Below are positions 1 through 7,349 of a stretch of 27,865 nucleotides of DNA, piece by piece; positions within the stretch are counted from its first letter, which is position 1, and the number at the start of each line of letters is the position of its first letter. A program made the translations under genes and the position numbers. The notes under the pieces are model-generated. The model was not told the origin of the DNA. It was given only the letters and a program-made list of their open reading frames with translations, and ran no database searches. Origin of the DNA: JBAZWV01 sp041660225 (GTDB lineage Bacteria; Patescibacteriota; Patescibacteriia; 2-12-FULL-60-25); NCBI GenBank assembly GCA_041660225.1, contig JBAZWV010000006.1:1-27865 (forward strand), given 5' to 3'.

Positions 1-1
1 C

Positions 2-1339
2 GATCTCGGCAACGAGTTTAAAACGCGCAACGTAATCTCCCTTTTTCGCAGGAGCTTTGATCGTATACGTAATAAAACCGATTTCTCCAGGAGCTGTTGC
101 GCCCGACGCGTTCACCGCTTCGTTGGACGATGGCCAGGATTCATCACGAACGAGTGCTGCGTTGCCAAGAGCCGGCGTCACATCAACGAGCTGAAGCGAT
201 CGCGTGTTCCACACGGCCGTTCCGGCATTCTTAAATCCATTCGTGAGCTGCAAGCGTCCATTACCGGACAGCGTGACGATTTTATGAGACGCGAGGAGCA
301 AGACCGTACTGTAACTCCCATTCGTATTTGTGGCGCCAGACGTCGTTCCTTTTGCGATGTAACTGTCAGGCGTGCCGACAGCGACCGGAAAGGTCACGCT
401 CCCACCTGAAAGCCAAGCGGAGTCTTCTGCGGCAAGTTGAAATGTTTCTTGATATTTCCCTGGAACTTCGGGAGCACGAAGCTCAAGACGGAATGTACCG
501 ATCTGACCCGGTTTCACCTCGGCTTCAACCAGCGTCGCAGCTTGCGTATCGCTTTTCCATGCAGAATCCTTGAATGCACTTTGACGATACTTCGGAGACC
601 ACGTGTACATCGACACGTATCCCGCGCCTTCGCGTTTCCACGTCTTGGTACCGGTATTTTTAAACGTCACGCTCACAAGTGAATGATCGAGCGGCATGAT
701 CTGCCATTCAATCCCGCCTTTATCGACAAGTTCCGCTTTCCATTCGTTGGACGACGGAATCACATCACTCGCAGACGACATGGGGGCTGGCGTGGGCGTC
801 ACAGGGACGGGAGCGGCATTCGCAACGGTAAACGTCACGGTCACGACAGAACCCTTTATCCAAGCGTTCGATGCATATGAAAGAAGAAAACGCTCGGAAT
901 ACGTTCCGGGCGTTGAAGGCGCTTTTACATAAAAAGATGCACTCGCCATGGCTCCGGGTGCGACTTTCGCTTCTTTAATAATGGCGGGTTGATCGTCTTT
1001 GAGCCACGTTGGATGTCCGAAAATGGAGGACTTCCCATATAAATAGACGGCGGTGGCGGATTTCCCTGCCGTCCAAGTCTTTGAGCCACTATTCTTAAAC
1101 TTGAGGGTGATCAGCTTGCTTTGACCGGGCGCGAGAGTGACGGCACCGGACGAAACCTGAGCTTGATACGGTTCGGTTGCCGCACTTGCCGGCAAAACCG
1201 CTACGTTGAGCATCAAAAAACAAGGTACGAGAGCCATCGCTAAGCGAGCGATTCGCTGCCGAACCTTGTTTTTTCGCTGAATCTTCAGTTTTCCGGCCAC
1301 GGCCCACGAAGAGCCGGGGCGGGCTGAAAACGTAAACAT
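2..1339 (-). CDS. Secreted protein with three NBR1/Ig-like repeats (3' end off the window)
   Basis: Open frame of 446 codons from ATG at 1339 running off the left edge. The N-terminus is basic and then hydrophobic (about residues 30-52, ending ASA before ATEPYQ), read as a long signal peptide or anchor. Three successive modules of about 120 residues follow. Each has the pattern 'hydrophobic, K-N-x-G-x-K/A-x-W' (FKNSGSKTW, FKNTGTKTW, FKNAGTAVW), then P-G, then K/R-A-P-x-x-x-G-x-Y. This pattern resembles the NBR1 central Ig-like family that bacteria use in cell-surface proteins. No catalytic domain is visible before the edge; one could lie further downstream. No SD precedes the ATG, but a good promoter sits about 50 nt upstream (1391-1419). 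An internal Met at 1237 is an alternative start. The fold is fairly sure; the function is unknown, perhaps wall or surface binding. Confidence 0.8.
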   Translation of the reverse strand, partial: MFTFSARPGSSWAVAGKLKIQRKNKVRQRIARLAMALVPCFLMLNVAVLPASAATEPYQAQVSSGAVTLAPGQSKLITLKFKNSGSKTWTAGKSATAVYLYGKSSIFGHPTWLKDDQPAIIKEAKVAPGAMASASFYVKAPSTPGTYSERFLLSYASNAWIKGSVVTVTFTVANAAPVPVTPTPAPMSSASDVIPSSNEWKAELVDKGGIEWQIMPLDHSLVSVTFKNTGTKTWKREGAGYVSMYTWSPKYRQSAFKDSAWKSDTQAATLVEAEVKPGQIGTFRLELRAPEVPGKYQETFQLAAEDSAWLSGGSVTFPVAVGTPDSYIAKGTTSGATNTNGSYSTVLLLASHKIVTLSGNGRLQLTNGFKNAGTAVWNTRSLQLVDVTPALGNAALVRDESWPSSNEAVNASGATAPGEIGFITYTIKAPAKKGDYVARFKLVAEI

Positions 1340-1390
1340 ATGAATTGGAACGTTTTTATTTGTTTTTGCCTTTCTTTAGCCAACAAAGCC

Positions 1391-1419
1391 AGAATAGCAT
1401 TTTTTGGCTAGGTTGTCAA
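1391..1419 (-). promoter_or_regulatory. Promoter of the Ig-repeat gene
   Basis: Reading the minus strand: TTGACA (1414-1419), 17-nt spacer, TATTCT (1391-1396) preceded by TGC. The predicted transcript starts near 1384, giving a leader of about 45 nt before the ATG at 1339. A TAGCCAA/TTGGCTA inverted repeat (1377-1383 and 1404-1410) straddles the -10 and could be an operator. Confidence 0.75.
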
Positions 1420-1510
1420 TATTTCTGAACACATATTTGAGACAAAAGGATTTCTTGGCTGAAGAAAGGCTCGATATGACATTTCGGTCGCTACGTGCCA
1501 AAATGACCTC

Positions 1511-2974
1511 ATGTCTTTGGCCCGCGCACTTGCCTTCAATACCGGTATACAAGTCGCCGGCAAAATCGTTTCAACCGTTCTTGGCGTCCTCGTGGTCGGT
1601 CTCATGACCCGACACCTTGGCCAAGAGGGGTTTGGGATGTATTCGACGGCCAACGCCTTCCTCCAATTCTTCGCGATCATGCTGGATTTGGGTTTGAACG
1701 TGATGGTCGTTCAGCTGTTGGGCGAACATGCTGGTGATAAAGAGTATGAAGACCGCGCCGTGAGCGCGACATTCACGCTCCGAACCCTCTCCGCTCTCGT
1801 CTTTTTAGGCATTGCTCCCATCATTGCTCTTGCATTCCCCTATCCATGGGAACTCAAGGTCGCGATCTTCGCCCTGTGGGCATCGTTTTTCACCACGGCT
1901 CTCAACCAGATCATTATCGGCGTGCAACAGCGACACCTCAAGATGGGCGTCGTCGCAGCCGGAGAGATCGTGGGTCGTCTCGTACTCTTGATCGGTGTTC
2001 TTGCGGCCGGCTTCCTCGGCTGGGGTCTCGTCCCGATCGTACTGATCGTTTCGATTGGCAGCACCGTGAATTTCTTCATCAACTTCTTTATTGCGCGTCG
2101 CTACGCTTCGTTCCGCTGGAACATCGACTTCCCGTTTTGGAAAACGCTTCTCGGCCGAAGTTGGCCCATTGGACTTTCGATTTTGTTCAACCTCATCTAT
2201 TTCAAGGCGGACACGCTCATTTTGTCTCTCGTCCGTCCGCAAAACGAAGTCGGCATCTACGGAGCTGCATATCGCGTTCTTGAAATTCTTGTGACGGTGC
2301 CGTTCATGTACGCAGGCGTGCTCTTGCCGGTCATCGCAAAAGCCTGGGTCACGGGACAACGTGAACGTTTTGGAAAACTTCTCGGACATTCGTTCGATGC
2401 GATGACGCTGCTCGCCGCGCCACTCGTTGCCGGGACGTTTGTCGTCGCAACCCACGCGATGATTCTGGTCGCGGGTGAAGATTTTGCCGAGTCCGGCGAT
2501 ATCCTTCGTATTCTTATTCTCGCCGTTGGCATGATTTTCTTCGGGACGATCTCGTCGTACGCGATTGTCGCTTTGGACGCACAACGCAAAATGCTGTGGA
2601 TCTATTTCGGAACCGCCGTTCTCGCTCTGATCGGCTACGCGCTGTTCATTCCGACCTACGGCATCTGGGCAGCCGCGTGGCTCACGGTCTTTTCTGAATT
2701 CTGCGTCGCCTTCGGAGCCACGGCGATGAGTTTGAAGCTCTCCGGAACGCGCTGGAATCCGATCGTTTCTCTCAAGGCACTCGTTGCCGCCGCCGGAATG
2801 GGACTCGTGATCTGGCCGCTCCGGAATATGTTTCTCCTCATTCCGGTTGTTCTCGGCGCCGTTGTATACGTTGGACTCGTCTTTATAACCGGCGCTGTGT
2901 CAAAAGCCACGCTCAAAGAACTCCTCCCTACCCGTCACCCTGACGCCGTCCCGCCCGAACCGCCGCTCGCATGA
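1511..2974 (+). CDS. Wzx-like polysaccharide/oligosaccharide flippase
   Basis: 487-residue polytopic membrane protein with about 12-14 hydrophobic helices. The N-terminus (ALAFNTGIQVAGKIVSTVLG, then VGLMTRHLGQEGFGMYS) is typical of the polysaccharide-biosynthesis/MOP flippases that move undecaprenyl-linked glycans across the membrane. The length fits the family. It overlaps the next gene by ATGA at 2971-2974, so the two are translationally coupled, and that neighbour is an O-antigen-ligase-like protein, supporting a glycan export role. I see no SD before ATG 1511 and no convincing promoter in 1420-1510. It diverges from the Ig-repeat gene. The substrate cannot be told from sequence. Confidence 0.9.
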   Translation: MSLARALAFNTGIQVAGKIVSTVLGVLVVGLMTRHLGQEGFGMYSTANAFLQFFAIMLDLGLNVMVVQLLGEHAGDKEYEDRAVSATFTLRTLSALVFLGIAPIIALAFPYPWELKVAIFALWASFFTTALNQIIIGVQQRHLKMGVVAAGEIVGRLVLLIGVLAAGFLGWGLVPIVLIVSIGSTVNFFINFFIARRYASFRWNIDFPFWKTLLGRSWPIGLSILFNLIYFKADTLILSLVRPQNEVGIYGAAYRVLEILVTVPFMYAGVLLPVIAKAWVTGQRERFGKLLGHSFDAMTLLAAPLVAGTFVVATHAMILVAGEDFAESGDILRILILAVGMIFFGTISSYAIVALDAQRKMLWIYFGTAVLALIGYALFIPTYGIWAAAWLTVFSEFCVAFGATAMSLKLSGTRWNPIVSLKALVAAAGMGLVIWPLRNMFLLIPVVLGAVVYVGLVFITGAVSKATLKELLPTRHPDAVPPEPPLA

Positions 2975-4176
2975 TCCCTCGTCTCATCCTGACGCTTCTC
3001 CCACTCATTCTCCCATTGTACGTGGTGCGTTTTCGGATCGGACCTCTGCCCACAACACTGCTTGAAGTCGCTTTGATTATCCTCTTCTCCGTCTGGCTGT
3101 CATCCCGACTACGTCTGTCATCCCTGCGAAGGCAGGGATCCAGCCTCGACCGTCTGGGCTGGGTTCCCGCCTTCGCGGGAATGACAAAAAATGAATGGTT
3201 CTGGCCGCTTGGACTCTGGCTCCTCGCCGGTCTCATCAGCGTGTTTGTCGCTGAGAATCACGTGGCCGCGTTCGGACTCTGGCGCGCATACTTTTTAGAA
3301 CCCGCCATCATCTTCATGATGCTCTCGGATCTCCTCAAAACGGATGACGACAAGCGCGCGATCCTTCGATCCATCTGCGCAGTCCTCGCGATCATCACAG
3401 CTTGGGCGATTCTCCAGATGGCCGGACTCCTTCCGATCCCGTCTCCGTGGAACGTCGCGCCGCAAGGTCTCCGCGCCACAGGTCCATTCCCCTTTCCAAA
3501 CGCACTCGCGCTCTTTGCCGTTCCGCTCGCCGCGCTCTGTTTCCATTTCGCACTCAAAGATAAACCGCTTTTGAACCGTGCCGCTCTGTTCGCTGCCTTT
3601 GGATGCGGACTCGTCGCCGCAGCTCTCGCAAAAAGTGACGGCGGACTCATCGCGCTTGCCGCCGCAGCATTCATTTCACTCGTCATCAAAAAAGAAACAC
3701 GACGATATGCCATTATCGCGGCGATTCTTGGAACAATCGTGATTGCAGTGATCCCAACGACGCGCGACATTGCGACAAAACAACTCTTCTTCAAAGAATG
3801 GTCCGGCAAAGTACGTCTCGTGATGTGGGGAGAAACAAAAACGATGCTATTCGATCGTCCGATCCAAGGTGCAGGCCTCGGTAATTTTCCAAACGCCATC
3901 AAGCCGTATCACAAAGCCACATGGATGGAGATCTTCCAGTACCCGCACAACATCCTTTTGAATCTCTGGAGCGAAACCGGTCTCCTCGGCGTCCTCGCGT
4001 TCGGATGGATTCTCGTCACCTGGATCCGCCACGGCCGCTTCGACGCGCTCCCCATCATCACCGTGATCCTCGTCCACGGTCTCGTCGATGTCCCCTACTT
4101 CAAAAACGATCTCGCCATCGCGTTTTGGATGATGATTATTCTGACGACGCATCCTCTTCCCAAGCGAACGTCATAA
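2971..4176 (+). CDS. O-antigen ligase/polymerase-like membrane protein (Wzy_C) with in-frame repeat insertion
   Basis: 401-residue polytopic protein. The C-terminal half carries the Wzy_C (O-antigen ligase superfamily) signature: GAGLGNFPN, then PHNILLNLWSETGLLG, then a late VHGLVDVPYF segment. The family transfers or polymerises lipid-linked glycans on the outer face of the membrane. It starts inside the end of the flippase gene (ATGA overlap). Oddity: residues of about 48-73 (through RRQGSSLD and VPAFAGMT to KNE) are encoded by a palindromic repeat element (3116-3186). They fall between the first and second membrane segments, so the reading frame survives and the protein is probably still functional. 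A hairpin plus T-tract follows the stop. Confidence 0.88.
   Translation: MIPRLILTLLPLILPLYVVRFRIGPLPTTLLEVALIILFSVWLSSRLRLSSLRRQGSSLDRLGWVPAFAGMTKNEWFWPLGLWLLAGLISVFVAENHVAAFGLWRAYFLEPAIIFMMLSDLLKTDDDKRAILRSICAVLAIITAWAILQMAGLLPIPSPWNVAPQGLRATGPFPFPNALALFAVPLAALCFHFALKDKPLLNRAALFAAFGCGLVAAALAKSDGGLIALAAAAFISLVIKKETRRYAIIAAILGTIVIAVIPTTRDIATKQLFFKEWSGKVRLVMWGETKTMLFDRPIQGAGLGNFPNAIKPYHKATWMEIFQYPHNILLNLWSETGLLGVLAFGWILVTWIRHGRFDALPIITVILVHGLVDVPYFKNDLAIAFWMMIILTTHPLPKRTS
3116..3186. repeat. Palindromic repeat element inserted in frame within a coding sequence
   Basis: Two imperfectly complementary arms: left GTCATCCCTGCGAAGGCAGG (from 3117) and right CCCGCCTTCGCGGGAATGAC (to 3185). They fold into one long hairpin of about 70 bp. 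The translated right arm reads VPAFAGMT, the familiar product of a dispersed bacterial intergenic palindrome when it lies in an ORF. A partial extra copy of the arm start (GTCATCCCGAC) occurs just before it at about 3099. It is the only copy I see in this window. Confidence 0.8.
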
Positions 4177-4179
4177 TAC

Positions 4180-4209
4180 AAAAAGACCGGCGCGTGCCGA
4201 TCTTTTTTG
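4180..4209 (+). terminator. Intrinsic terminator after the flippase/ligase pair
   Basis: A-tract, stem AGACCGGC (4184-4191) with GCCGATCT (4196-4203), one mismatch, loop GCGT, then a T-run. It is symmetric enough to also end the tRNA-Ser transcript arriving on the minus strand. Confidence 0.75.
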
Positions 4210-4211
4210 TT

Positions 4212-4301
4212 TGGCGGAGAGGGTGAGATTCGAACTCACGGTCCCCGTAAAGGGACACCACATTTCGAGTGTGGCGCATTCGACCACTCTGCCACCTCTC
4301 C
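4212..4301 (-). tRNA. tRNA-Ser (anticodon CGA)
   Basis: 90 nt including an encoded CCA end. The acceptor stem GGAGAGG pairs with CCTCTCC, the discriminator is G, the anticodon loop CTCGAAA sits on a CCACA/TGTGG stem, and the T-loop is GTTCGAATC. A long variable arm (TGTCCCTTTACGGGGAC) makes it a class II tRNA. It reads UCG serine codons. Its promoter overlaps the end of the HD-domain gene upstream. Confidence 0.96.
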
Positions 4302-4317
4302 TTGGATTGTGCGCCGG

Positions 4318-4346
4318 AGCGTATCGAAATTGAGCGGATTCGTCAA
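4318..4346 (-). promoter_or_regulatory. Promoter of tRNA-Ser
   Basis: TTGACG (4341-4346), 17-nt spacer, TACGCT (4318-4323). Predicted start near 4311, about 10 nt before the mature tRNA. The TGA stop of the HD-domain gene (4343-4345) lies inside the -35 box. Confidence 0.7.
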
Positions 4347-4960
4347 TCCTTTCTGCCGTCGTGACCGCCGTGATGCTTTCGATCAATCCAGTATTCCTGA
4401 ACATCCTTATCTTTCCGCCACCAATCCATCGAATCCGTCGCCAAAATTGCGTCTGCAAGCCTCTTTCCCTCTTCTGTTTTCACACGAGCTTTCGCGACCG
4501 TAATCCAAAGTTCTGTGCGCGTATTCCCAATGTCCGCCTGTTCTTTGAGTGAAAGAAGAAGTTCGATATTATCCGCGTCCTTCGCGAGCAACGATTCTTT
4601 TGAAACACGCTCTTTATATTCGTCGATGATGGGTTTCATGTATCCGCCAAACGGAACGGACGCGACGATGTCATTTATCGCCGCATCTTCGTTCGCTGTC
4701 GCGTAAAGTTGATGAACGTAGTTCAAATCGCTTGTGCGTCCTTCGGCGATATCGTGGAACAAACACATCTGCATCACCTTCGCGACATCGACATCTCCGG
4801 CGAGCGATGCAAGCGCGAGTCCGACATGCACGATTCGATGCTCATGCTCTGCGAGACTTTGTTCGCCCGATCCCAAGAACCAAAATCCGCTCCGGGGCGT
4901 CTTCGCATGAATACCGATTTCAAATAGGTAGTTCGCGGAACGAATCTCGTCGGATTCCAT
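4343..4960 (-). CDS. HD-domain phosphohydrolase (YfbR/HD_3-like, probable 5'-deoxynucleotidase)
   Basis: 205 residues, the usual size for YfbR-like HD nucleotidases, which remove phosphate from deoxynucleoside monophosphates in the cytosol. Metal-binding motifs are in order: H39 in AEHEHR, H69-D70 in FHDIAE, E73, and D130 in KDADNIE. The nucleotide substrate is inferred from family resemblance only. The gene has its own promoter (4969-4997), with the -10 ending 8 nt before ATG 4960 and no SD, so the mRNA is predicted to be leaderless. The promoter overlaps that of the divergent GFA-family gene. Confidence 0.88.
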   Translation of the reverse strand: MESDEIRSANYLFEIGIHAKTPRSGFWFLGSGEQSLAEHEHRIVHVGLALASLAGDVDVAKVMQMCLFHDIAEGRTSDLNYVHQLYATANEDAAINDIVASVPFGGYMKPIIDEYKERVSKESLLAKDADNIELLLSLKEQADIGNTRTELWITVAKARVKTEEGKRLADAILATDSMDWWRKDKDVQEYWIDRKHHGGHDGRKD

Positions 4961-4968
4961 ATGCGCGG

Positions 4969-4997
4969 ATGGTAAACCGAATCAGGGAGATTGTGAA
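4969..4997 (-). promoter_or_regulatory. Promoter of the HD-domain gene
   Basis: TTCACA (4992-4997), 17-nt spacer, TACCAT (4969-4974), 8 nt to the ATG. It overlaps the opposing promoter of the GFA gene almost base for base at the -35. Confidence 0.55.
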
Positions 4998-5020
4998 GAT
5001 TCCGGATCGTCTGCTAGATT
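4991..5020 (+). promoter_or_regulatory. Promoter of the GFA-family gene
   Basis: TTGTGA (4991-4996), 18-nt spacer, TGC-extended TAGATT (5015-5020), 9 nt to ATG 5030. Predicted start lies within about 3 nt of the start codon. Confidence 0.55.
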
Positions 5021-5029
5021 GATCTCACT

Positions 5030-5389
5030 ATGCCTGACATGAAGACCTATACCGGCGGATGCCACTGCGGTGCCGTGCGCTATGAAGTGAAGACGGATTT
5101 GAATTACGTCATTGAATGTAATTGCTCGCTCTGTTTTAAACGCGGAAACATTCTCGCGTTCGTTCCGGCAGATCAGTTCACGCTCCTTTCCGGCGAAGAA
5201 AAACTTACGGATTACCAATTCAACAAAAAAATCATTCATCACCTCTTCTGCTCGATCTGCGGTGTCGGTTCGTTTGGTCGTGGCGTGGGCAAAAACGATG
5301 CGCCGATGGCCGCTGTGAACCTCCGCTGTATGGACGGCGTAGATCTTTCGACGCTCACGATCAATCCGTACAACGGGAAGGACGCCTAA
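5030..5389 (+). CDS. GFA/CENP-V family zinc-binding protein
   Basis: 119 residues, a single GFA (glutathione-dependent formaldehyde-activating enzyme) fold. Zinc ligands are visible as C11/C13 in GGCHCGAVRYEV, C30/C32/C35 in CNCSLC, and C74/C77 in FCSICG. The length fits the family. Many members do not act on formaldehyde, so the reaction is not assigned. ATG 5030 is chosen because the -10 box ends 9 nt before it; a second Met at 5039 is possible. There is no SD. The downstream neighbour is a 61-aa protein with its own promoter. Confidence 0.9.
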   Translation: MPDMKTYTGGCHCGAVRYEVKTDLNYVIECNCSLCFKRGNILAFVPADQFTLLSGEEKLTDYQFNKKIIHHLFCSICGVGSFGRGVGKNDAPMAAVNLRCMDGVDLSTLTINPYNGKDA

Positions 5390-5397
5390 CGCCCTTC

Positions 5398-5426
5398 TTG
5401 CCTCCATTCGCATTCCCGCCTATGCT
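5398..5426 (+). promoter_or_regulatory. Promoter of the 61-aa protein gene
   Basis: TTGCCT (5398-5403), 17-nt spacer, TATGCT (5421-5426), 9 nt to ATG 5436. It is placed just after the GFA stop codon. Confidence 0.5.
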
Positions 5427-5435
5427 TTCCGACAT

Positions 5436-5621
5436 ATGGCAGATCCGCAAATCCTGCACGGCCTGTGTCTCGACGAGGCCGGCTCGCCGAAACCCAAGAA
5501 CGAATGCCGCGCTGCGATCATCAATCATCTGATTTTGGATGAGATGATGGACATCGATGCAGCCGAAGACTTAGCAGAGAAAACACTGCGCGATACGGGC
5601 TTTTGGCCTGACGCGGAATAA
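5436..5621 (+). CDS. Small acidic protein of unknown function (61 aa)
   Basis: I do not recognise the family. The product is acidic, with a helix-prone second half (LILDEMMDIDAAEDLAEK) and no signal peptide or membrane segment, so it is probably cytosolic. Support for reality is a correctly spaced promoter 9 nt before the ATG and a strong hairpin terminator at 5720-5747. There is no SD. The 100 bases between its stop and the terminator hold no gene that I can support. Confidence 0.55.
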   Translation: MADPQILHGLCLDEAGSPKPKNECRAAIINHLILDEMMDIDAAEDLAEKTLRDTGFWPDAE

Positions 5622-5719
5622 AGTAATCCACAGTGTCGTATTGACGGGGATCGTGGCGCGTGCGAAAAATACACCAGCTTCACCGTCCCCATGCTTGGCG
5701 GCGAAGTGCGACAGGAGGA

Positions 5720-5747
5720 AAACCGTTGAGTTCGCTCGACGGTTTTT
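5720..5747 (+). terminator. Intrinsic terminator after the 61-aa gene
   Basis: Eleven-pair stem AAACCGTTGAG / CTCGACGGTTT (one G-T wobble) with a TTCG tetraloop and a following T-run. The A-run on the other side means it may also work on minus-strand transcripts. Confidence 0.8.
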
Positions 5748-5764
5748 CGTATAGAAACAAAACA

Positions 5765-5792
5765 CCCCTCAAACCAGTCTGGTTCAAGGGGG
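5765..5792 (-). terminator. Intrinsic terminator of the lipoprotein pair 7147/6635
   Basis: Minus-strand stem CCCC-TTGAACCA / TGGTTTGA-GGGG with a short loop, followed by TGTTTTGTTTC. A second, smaller structure (CTCACG...CGTGAG, 5799-5825, enclosing CGACA/TGTCG) lies between it and the stop codon at 5835. Confidence 0.75.
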
Positions 5793-5834
5793 TTTCGGCT
5801 CACGACAGAGTGTCGGAGACGTGAGGGGAGATCA

Positions 5835-6635
5835 TCAGGATCTGCATCCTGGTTTTTCGTTGAGGGTGTTGTCGTGGACGAAGACTTTCTTCCACGTGCT
5901 CTTGTTGAGGTTGAGGTTGGTTTCCCAGCGGCAGACACCTTGAGCGGGCATCGGATCGCTTTGCTGAAACCCGCCATCGGCATCGTAGAAGTCGATGTCG
6001 TACCGTTGAGTGGCTCCGGTCGAAACGGGATGACCATGAAGGTCGCGCTTCGAGAGGAAGTAGAAGGTACCGATCGCGCCCGGCGGAATCACGTTCGCAA
6101 GACGAACGGATCCGTTCTTCGCCGAGACCCACATTTGCGCGATGCCACTTCCGCCGCAGATCCGCAGATTGTCTCCGCGAACTTCGACGTAGGTGCTATC
6201 TCCGTCATTGTGGACCGAGAGGTTTCTTCCAGGTTGGCAACCATGATTCCCGTTCGGAGCCTTTTCGATCCGGAACTTGGGTCGGATCATCATGGCTCCC
6301 GGCGGAAACGCGCCCGGTTTCGTCGGCTCGTCCGTGCGACCGGCCGGCGGATCGAAGAGATCCGACGGTGCGATCTCGCGAACAGGCTTCGTGGTCTTCT
6401 TCGGCTGAGCGACATCCTCCGTCTCGCCGTCAGGCGTGGACGCGGTGTCGTCACCCGCCTTGTCGAACAAGGCGCGCTTGTATTCCTTGTTCTCCTTCTC
6501 GATGCAGGTGACATAGCTGTCGCCTTCGAGCGTGGAACACGGACCGCTCTGGGGAGCGGACGCTCCTTTCTGCGACGAAGCGCAGGCGGAAGCGAAGAAC
6601 AGAATCGAGATGATGACGAACGAGAGCTTGTGCAT
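5835..6635 (-). CDS. Lipoprotein with C-terminal beta-rich domain, unrecognised
   Basis: 266 residues. Start chosen at ATG 6635, not the upstream ATG 6653, because AAGGAGA (6641-6647) lies 5 nt before 6635. Signal peptide MHKLSFVIISILFFASAC gives a lipobox with C18 as the lipidated residue. Residues of about 25-125 are polar and low-complexity (Lys, Pro, Asp). From about 130 a compact domain follows with GNHGC, LRICGGSG, FYFLSKRDLHGHP, YDIDFYDADGG and GVCRWE; four Cys there could form disulfides. I do not recognise this domain. It is co-transcribed behind the 163-aa lipoprotein (20-nt gap) and ends at a strong terminator. Probably exported and membrane-anchored. Confidence 0.8.
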   Translation of the reverse strand: MHKLSFVIISILFFASACASSQKGASAPQSGPCSTLEGDSYVTCIEKENKEYKRALFDKAGDDTASTPDGETEDVAQPKKTTKPVREIAPSDLFDPPAGRTDEPTKPGAFPPGAMMIRPKFRIEKAPNGNHGCQPGRNLSVHNDGDSTYVEVRGDNLRICGGSGIAQMWVSAKNGSVRLANVIPPGAIGTFYFLSKRDLHGHPVSTGATQRYDIDFYDADGGFQQSDPMPAQGVCRWETNLNLNKSTWKKVFVHDNTLNEKPGCRS

Positions 6636-6655
6636 GGGAATCTCCTTGTTCATGA

Positions 6656-7147
6656 TTACTTCCCAGCCGCCTCGATCTTCGAAGACGGCTGATCCTTCGT
6701 GGATGCGCCGGTCTTCTTCGTTGCCTTGTCGACCTGCTTCTGTTGCCGCTTCACTTCACGGACGACCTTCGTGAGATCGCCGCGCGTGGCGTATTCCTGT
6801 CCTGGCATGACTTCATGCAGGATCATGATGCCGGAGCCGACGCGCTCGTTGTTGCGCTGGGCTTCGGTCGTGTCGTACGTCCTCGGACCGAGGATCATCG
6901 GCGGATGCTCGATGGGAATACCGGCAGGGAAGCCACGACCATAGCCGTAGCTTTGACCGTATCCCCCGTCGTAGTACCCGTCGCCTTCGGACCGGATATT
7001 GGTCTCGACGTGCGTCGAGCCATTCCCCGTCCTGTATCGTTTCTGATCGACTTCCGTGTACGGACTCTTGCTGTGGTACGACTCGCTGTGAGCCGCACAT
7101 CCACTGACAAGAGCCAAAGCAAACCCGACAAAAATGAGCTTTTGCAT
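6656..7147 (-). CDS. Small Tyr/Gly-rich lipoprotein, unrecognised
   Basis: 163 residues. Signal peptide MQKLIFVGFALALVSGC with lipobox VSGC (C17). A Tyr/Gly-rich stretch (DGYYDGGYGQSYGYGRG) is followed by a conserved-looking middle (PPMILGPRTYDTTEAQRN, IMILHEVMPGQEYATRGDL) and a Lys-rich helical tail. The start at ATG 7147 is chosen for the signal peptide and the GGAG about 10 nt upstream; the frame is open further upstream but has no leader there. First gene of a two-gene unit driven by the near-consensus promoter 7209-7237. No family recognised. Confidence 0.8.
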   Translation of the reverse strand: MQKLIFVGFALALVSGCAAHSESYHSKSPYTEVDQKRYRTGNGSTHVETNIRSEGDGYYDGGYGQSYGYGRGFPAGIPIEHPPMILGPRTYDTTEAQRNNERVGSGIMILHEVMPGQEYATRGDLTKVVREVKRQQKQVDKATKKTGASTKDQPSSKIEAAGK

Positions 7148-7208
7148 GCTGTATGATCTCCAGTTTTCAAGGAACATGTCGGAAAGAAGGAGTCTTTCTT
7201 GACCGCAT

Positions 7209-7237
7209 AATATAGCACCTTTTACCCCTTTTGTCAA
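7209..7237 (-). promoter_or_regulatory. Strong promoter of the 7147/6635 lipoprotein unit
   Basis: TTGACA (7232-7237), 17-nt spacer, TGC-extended TATATT (7209-7214). Predicted leader of about 55 nt. Nearly the same design as the promoter at 10463-10491. A GCTC-AATG-GAGC inverted repeat (7260-7271) lies 22 nt upstream of the -35. Confidence 0.85.
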
Positions 7238-7300
7238 CCCTACTTCACATTCAAAAATGGCTCAATGGAGCAAAAAAGCCTTAACATGAAGACTCTCCGA

Positions 7301-7320
7301 TTTGGCTAAAATTAGCCAAA
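7301..7320. repeat. Perfect 9-bp palindrome, possible operator
   Basis: TTTGGCTAA-AA-TTAGCCAAA. It lies about 64 nt upstream of the -35 at 7232-7237 and just past the terminator of the 7686 gene. The TTGGCTA half-site also flanks the -10 of the promoter at 1391-1419. Confidence 0.5.
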
Positions 7321-7328
7321 TAAAGAAA

Positions 7329-7349
7329 AACCCCGACAATATCGGGGTT
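7329..7349 (-). terminator. Intrinsic terminator of the 112-aa lipoprotein gene
   Basis: Minus-strand AACCCCGA / TCGGGGTT stem followed by TTTCTTTATTT. The TAA stop codon (7348-7350) forms part of the stem base. Confidence 0.85.

Noticed and set aside
1805..2584. 259-aa open frame antisense to the flippase gene
   Set aside because: Composition is Arg/Asp/Glu-rich without hydrophobic pattern or family match; it is the complement of a clear flippase gene.
5649..5680. Plus-strand small RNA promoter after the 61-aa gene (TTGACG at 5649-5654)
   Set aside because: No -10 box at acceptable spacing.
5874..6692. 272-aa open frame on the plus strand across the lipoprotein gene
   Set aside because: No signal peptide, start signal or family; the minus strand has SD, lipobox, promoter and terminator.
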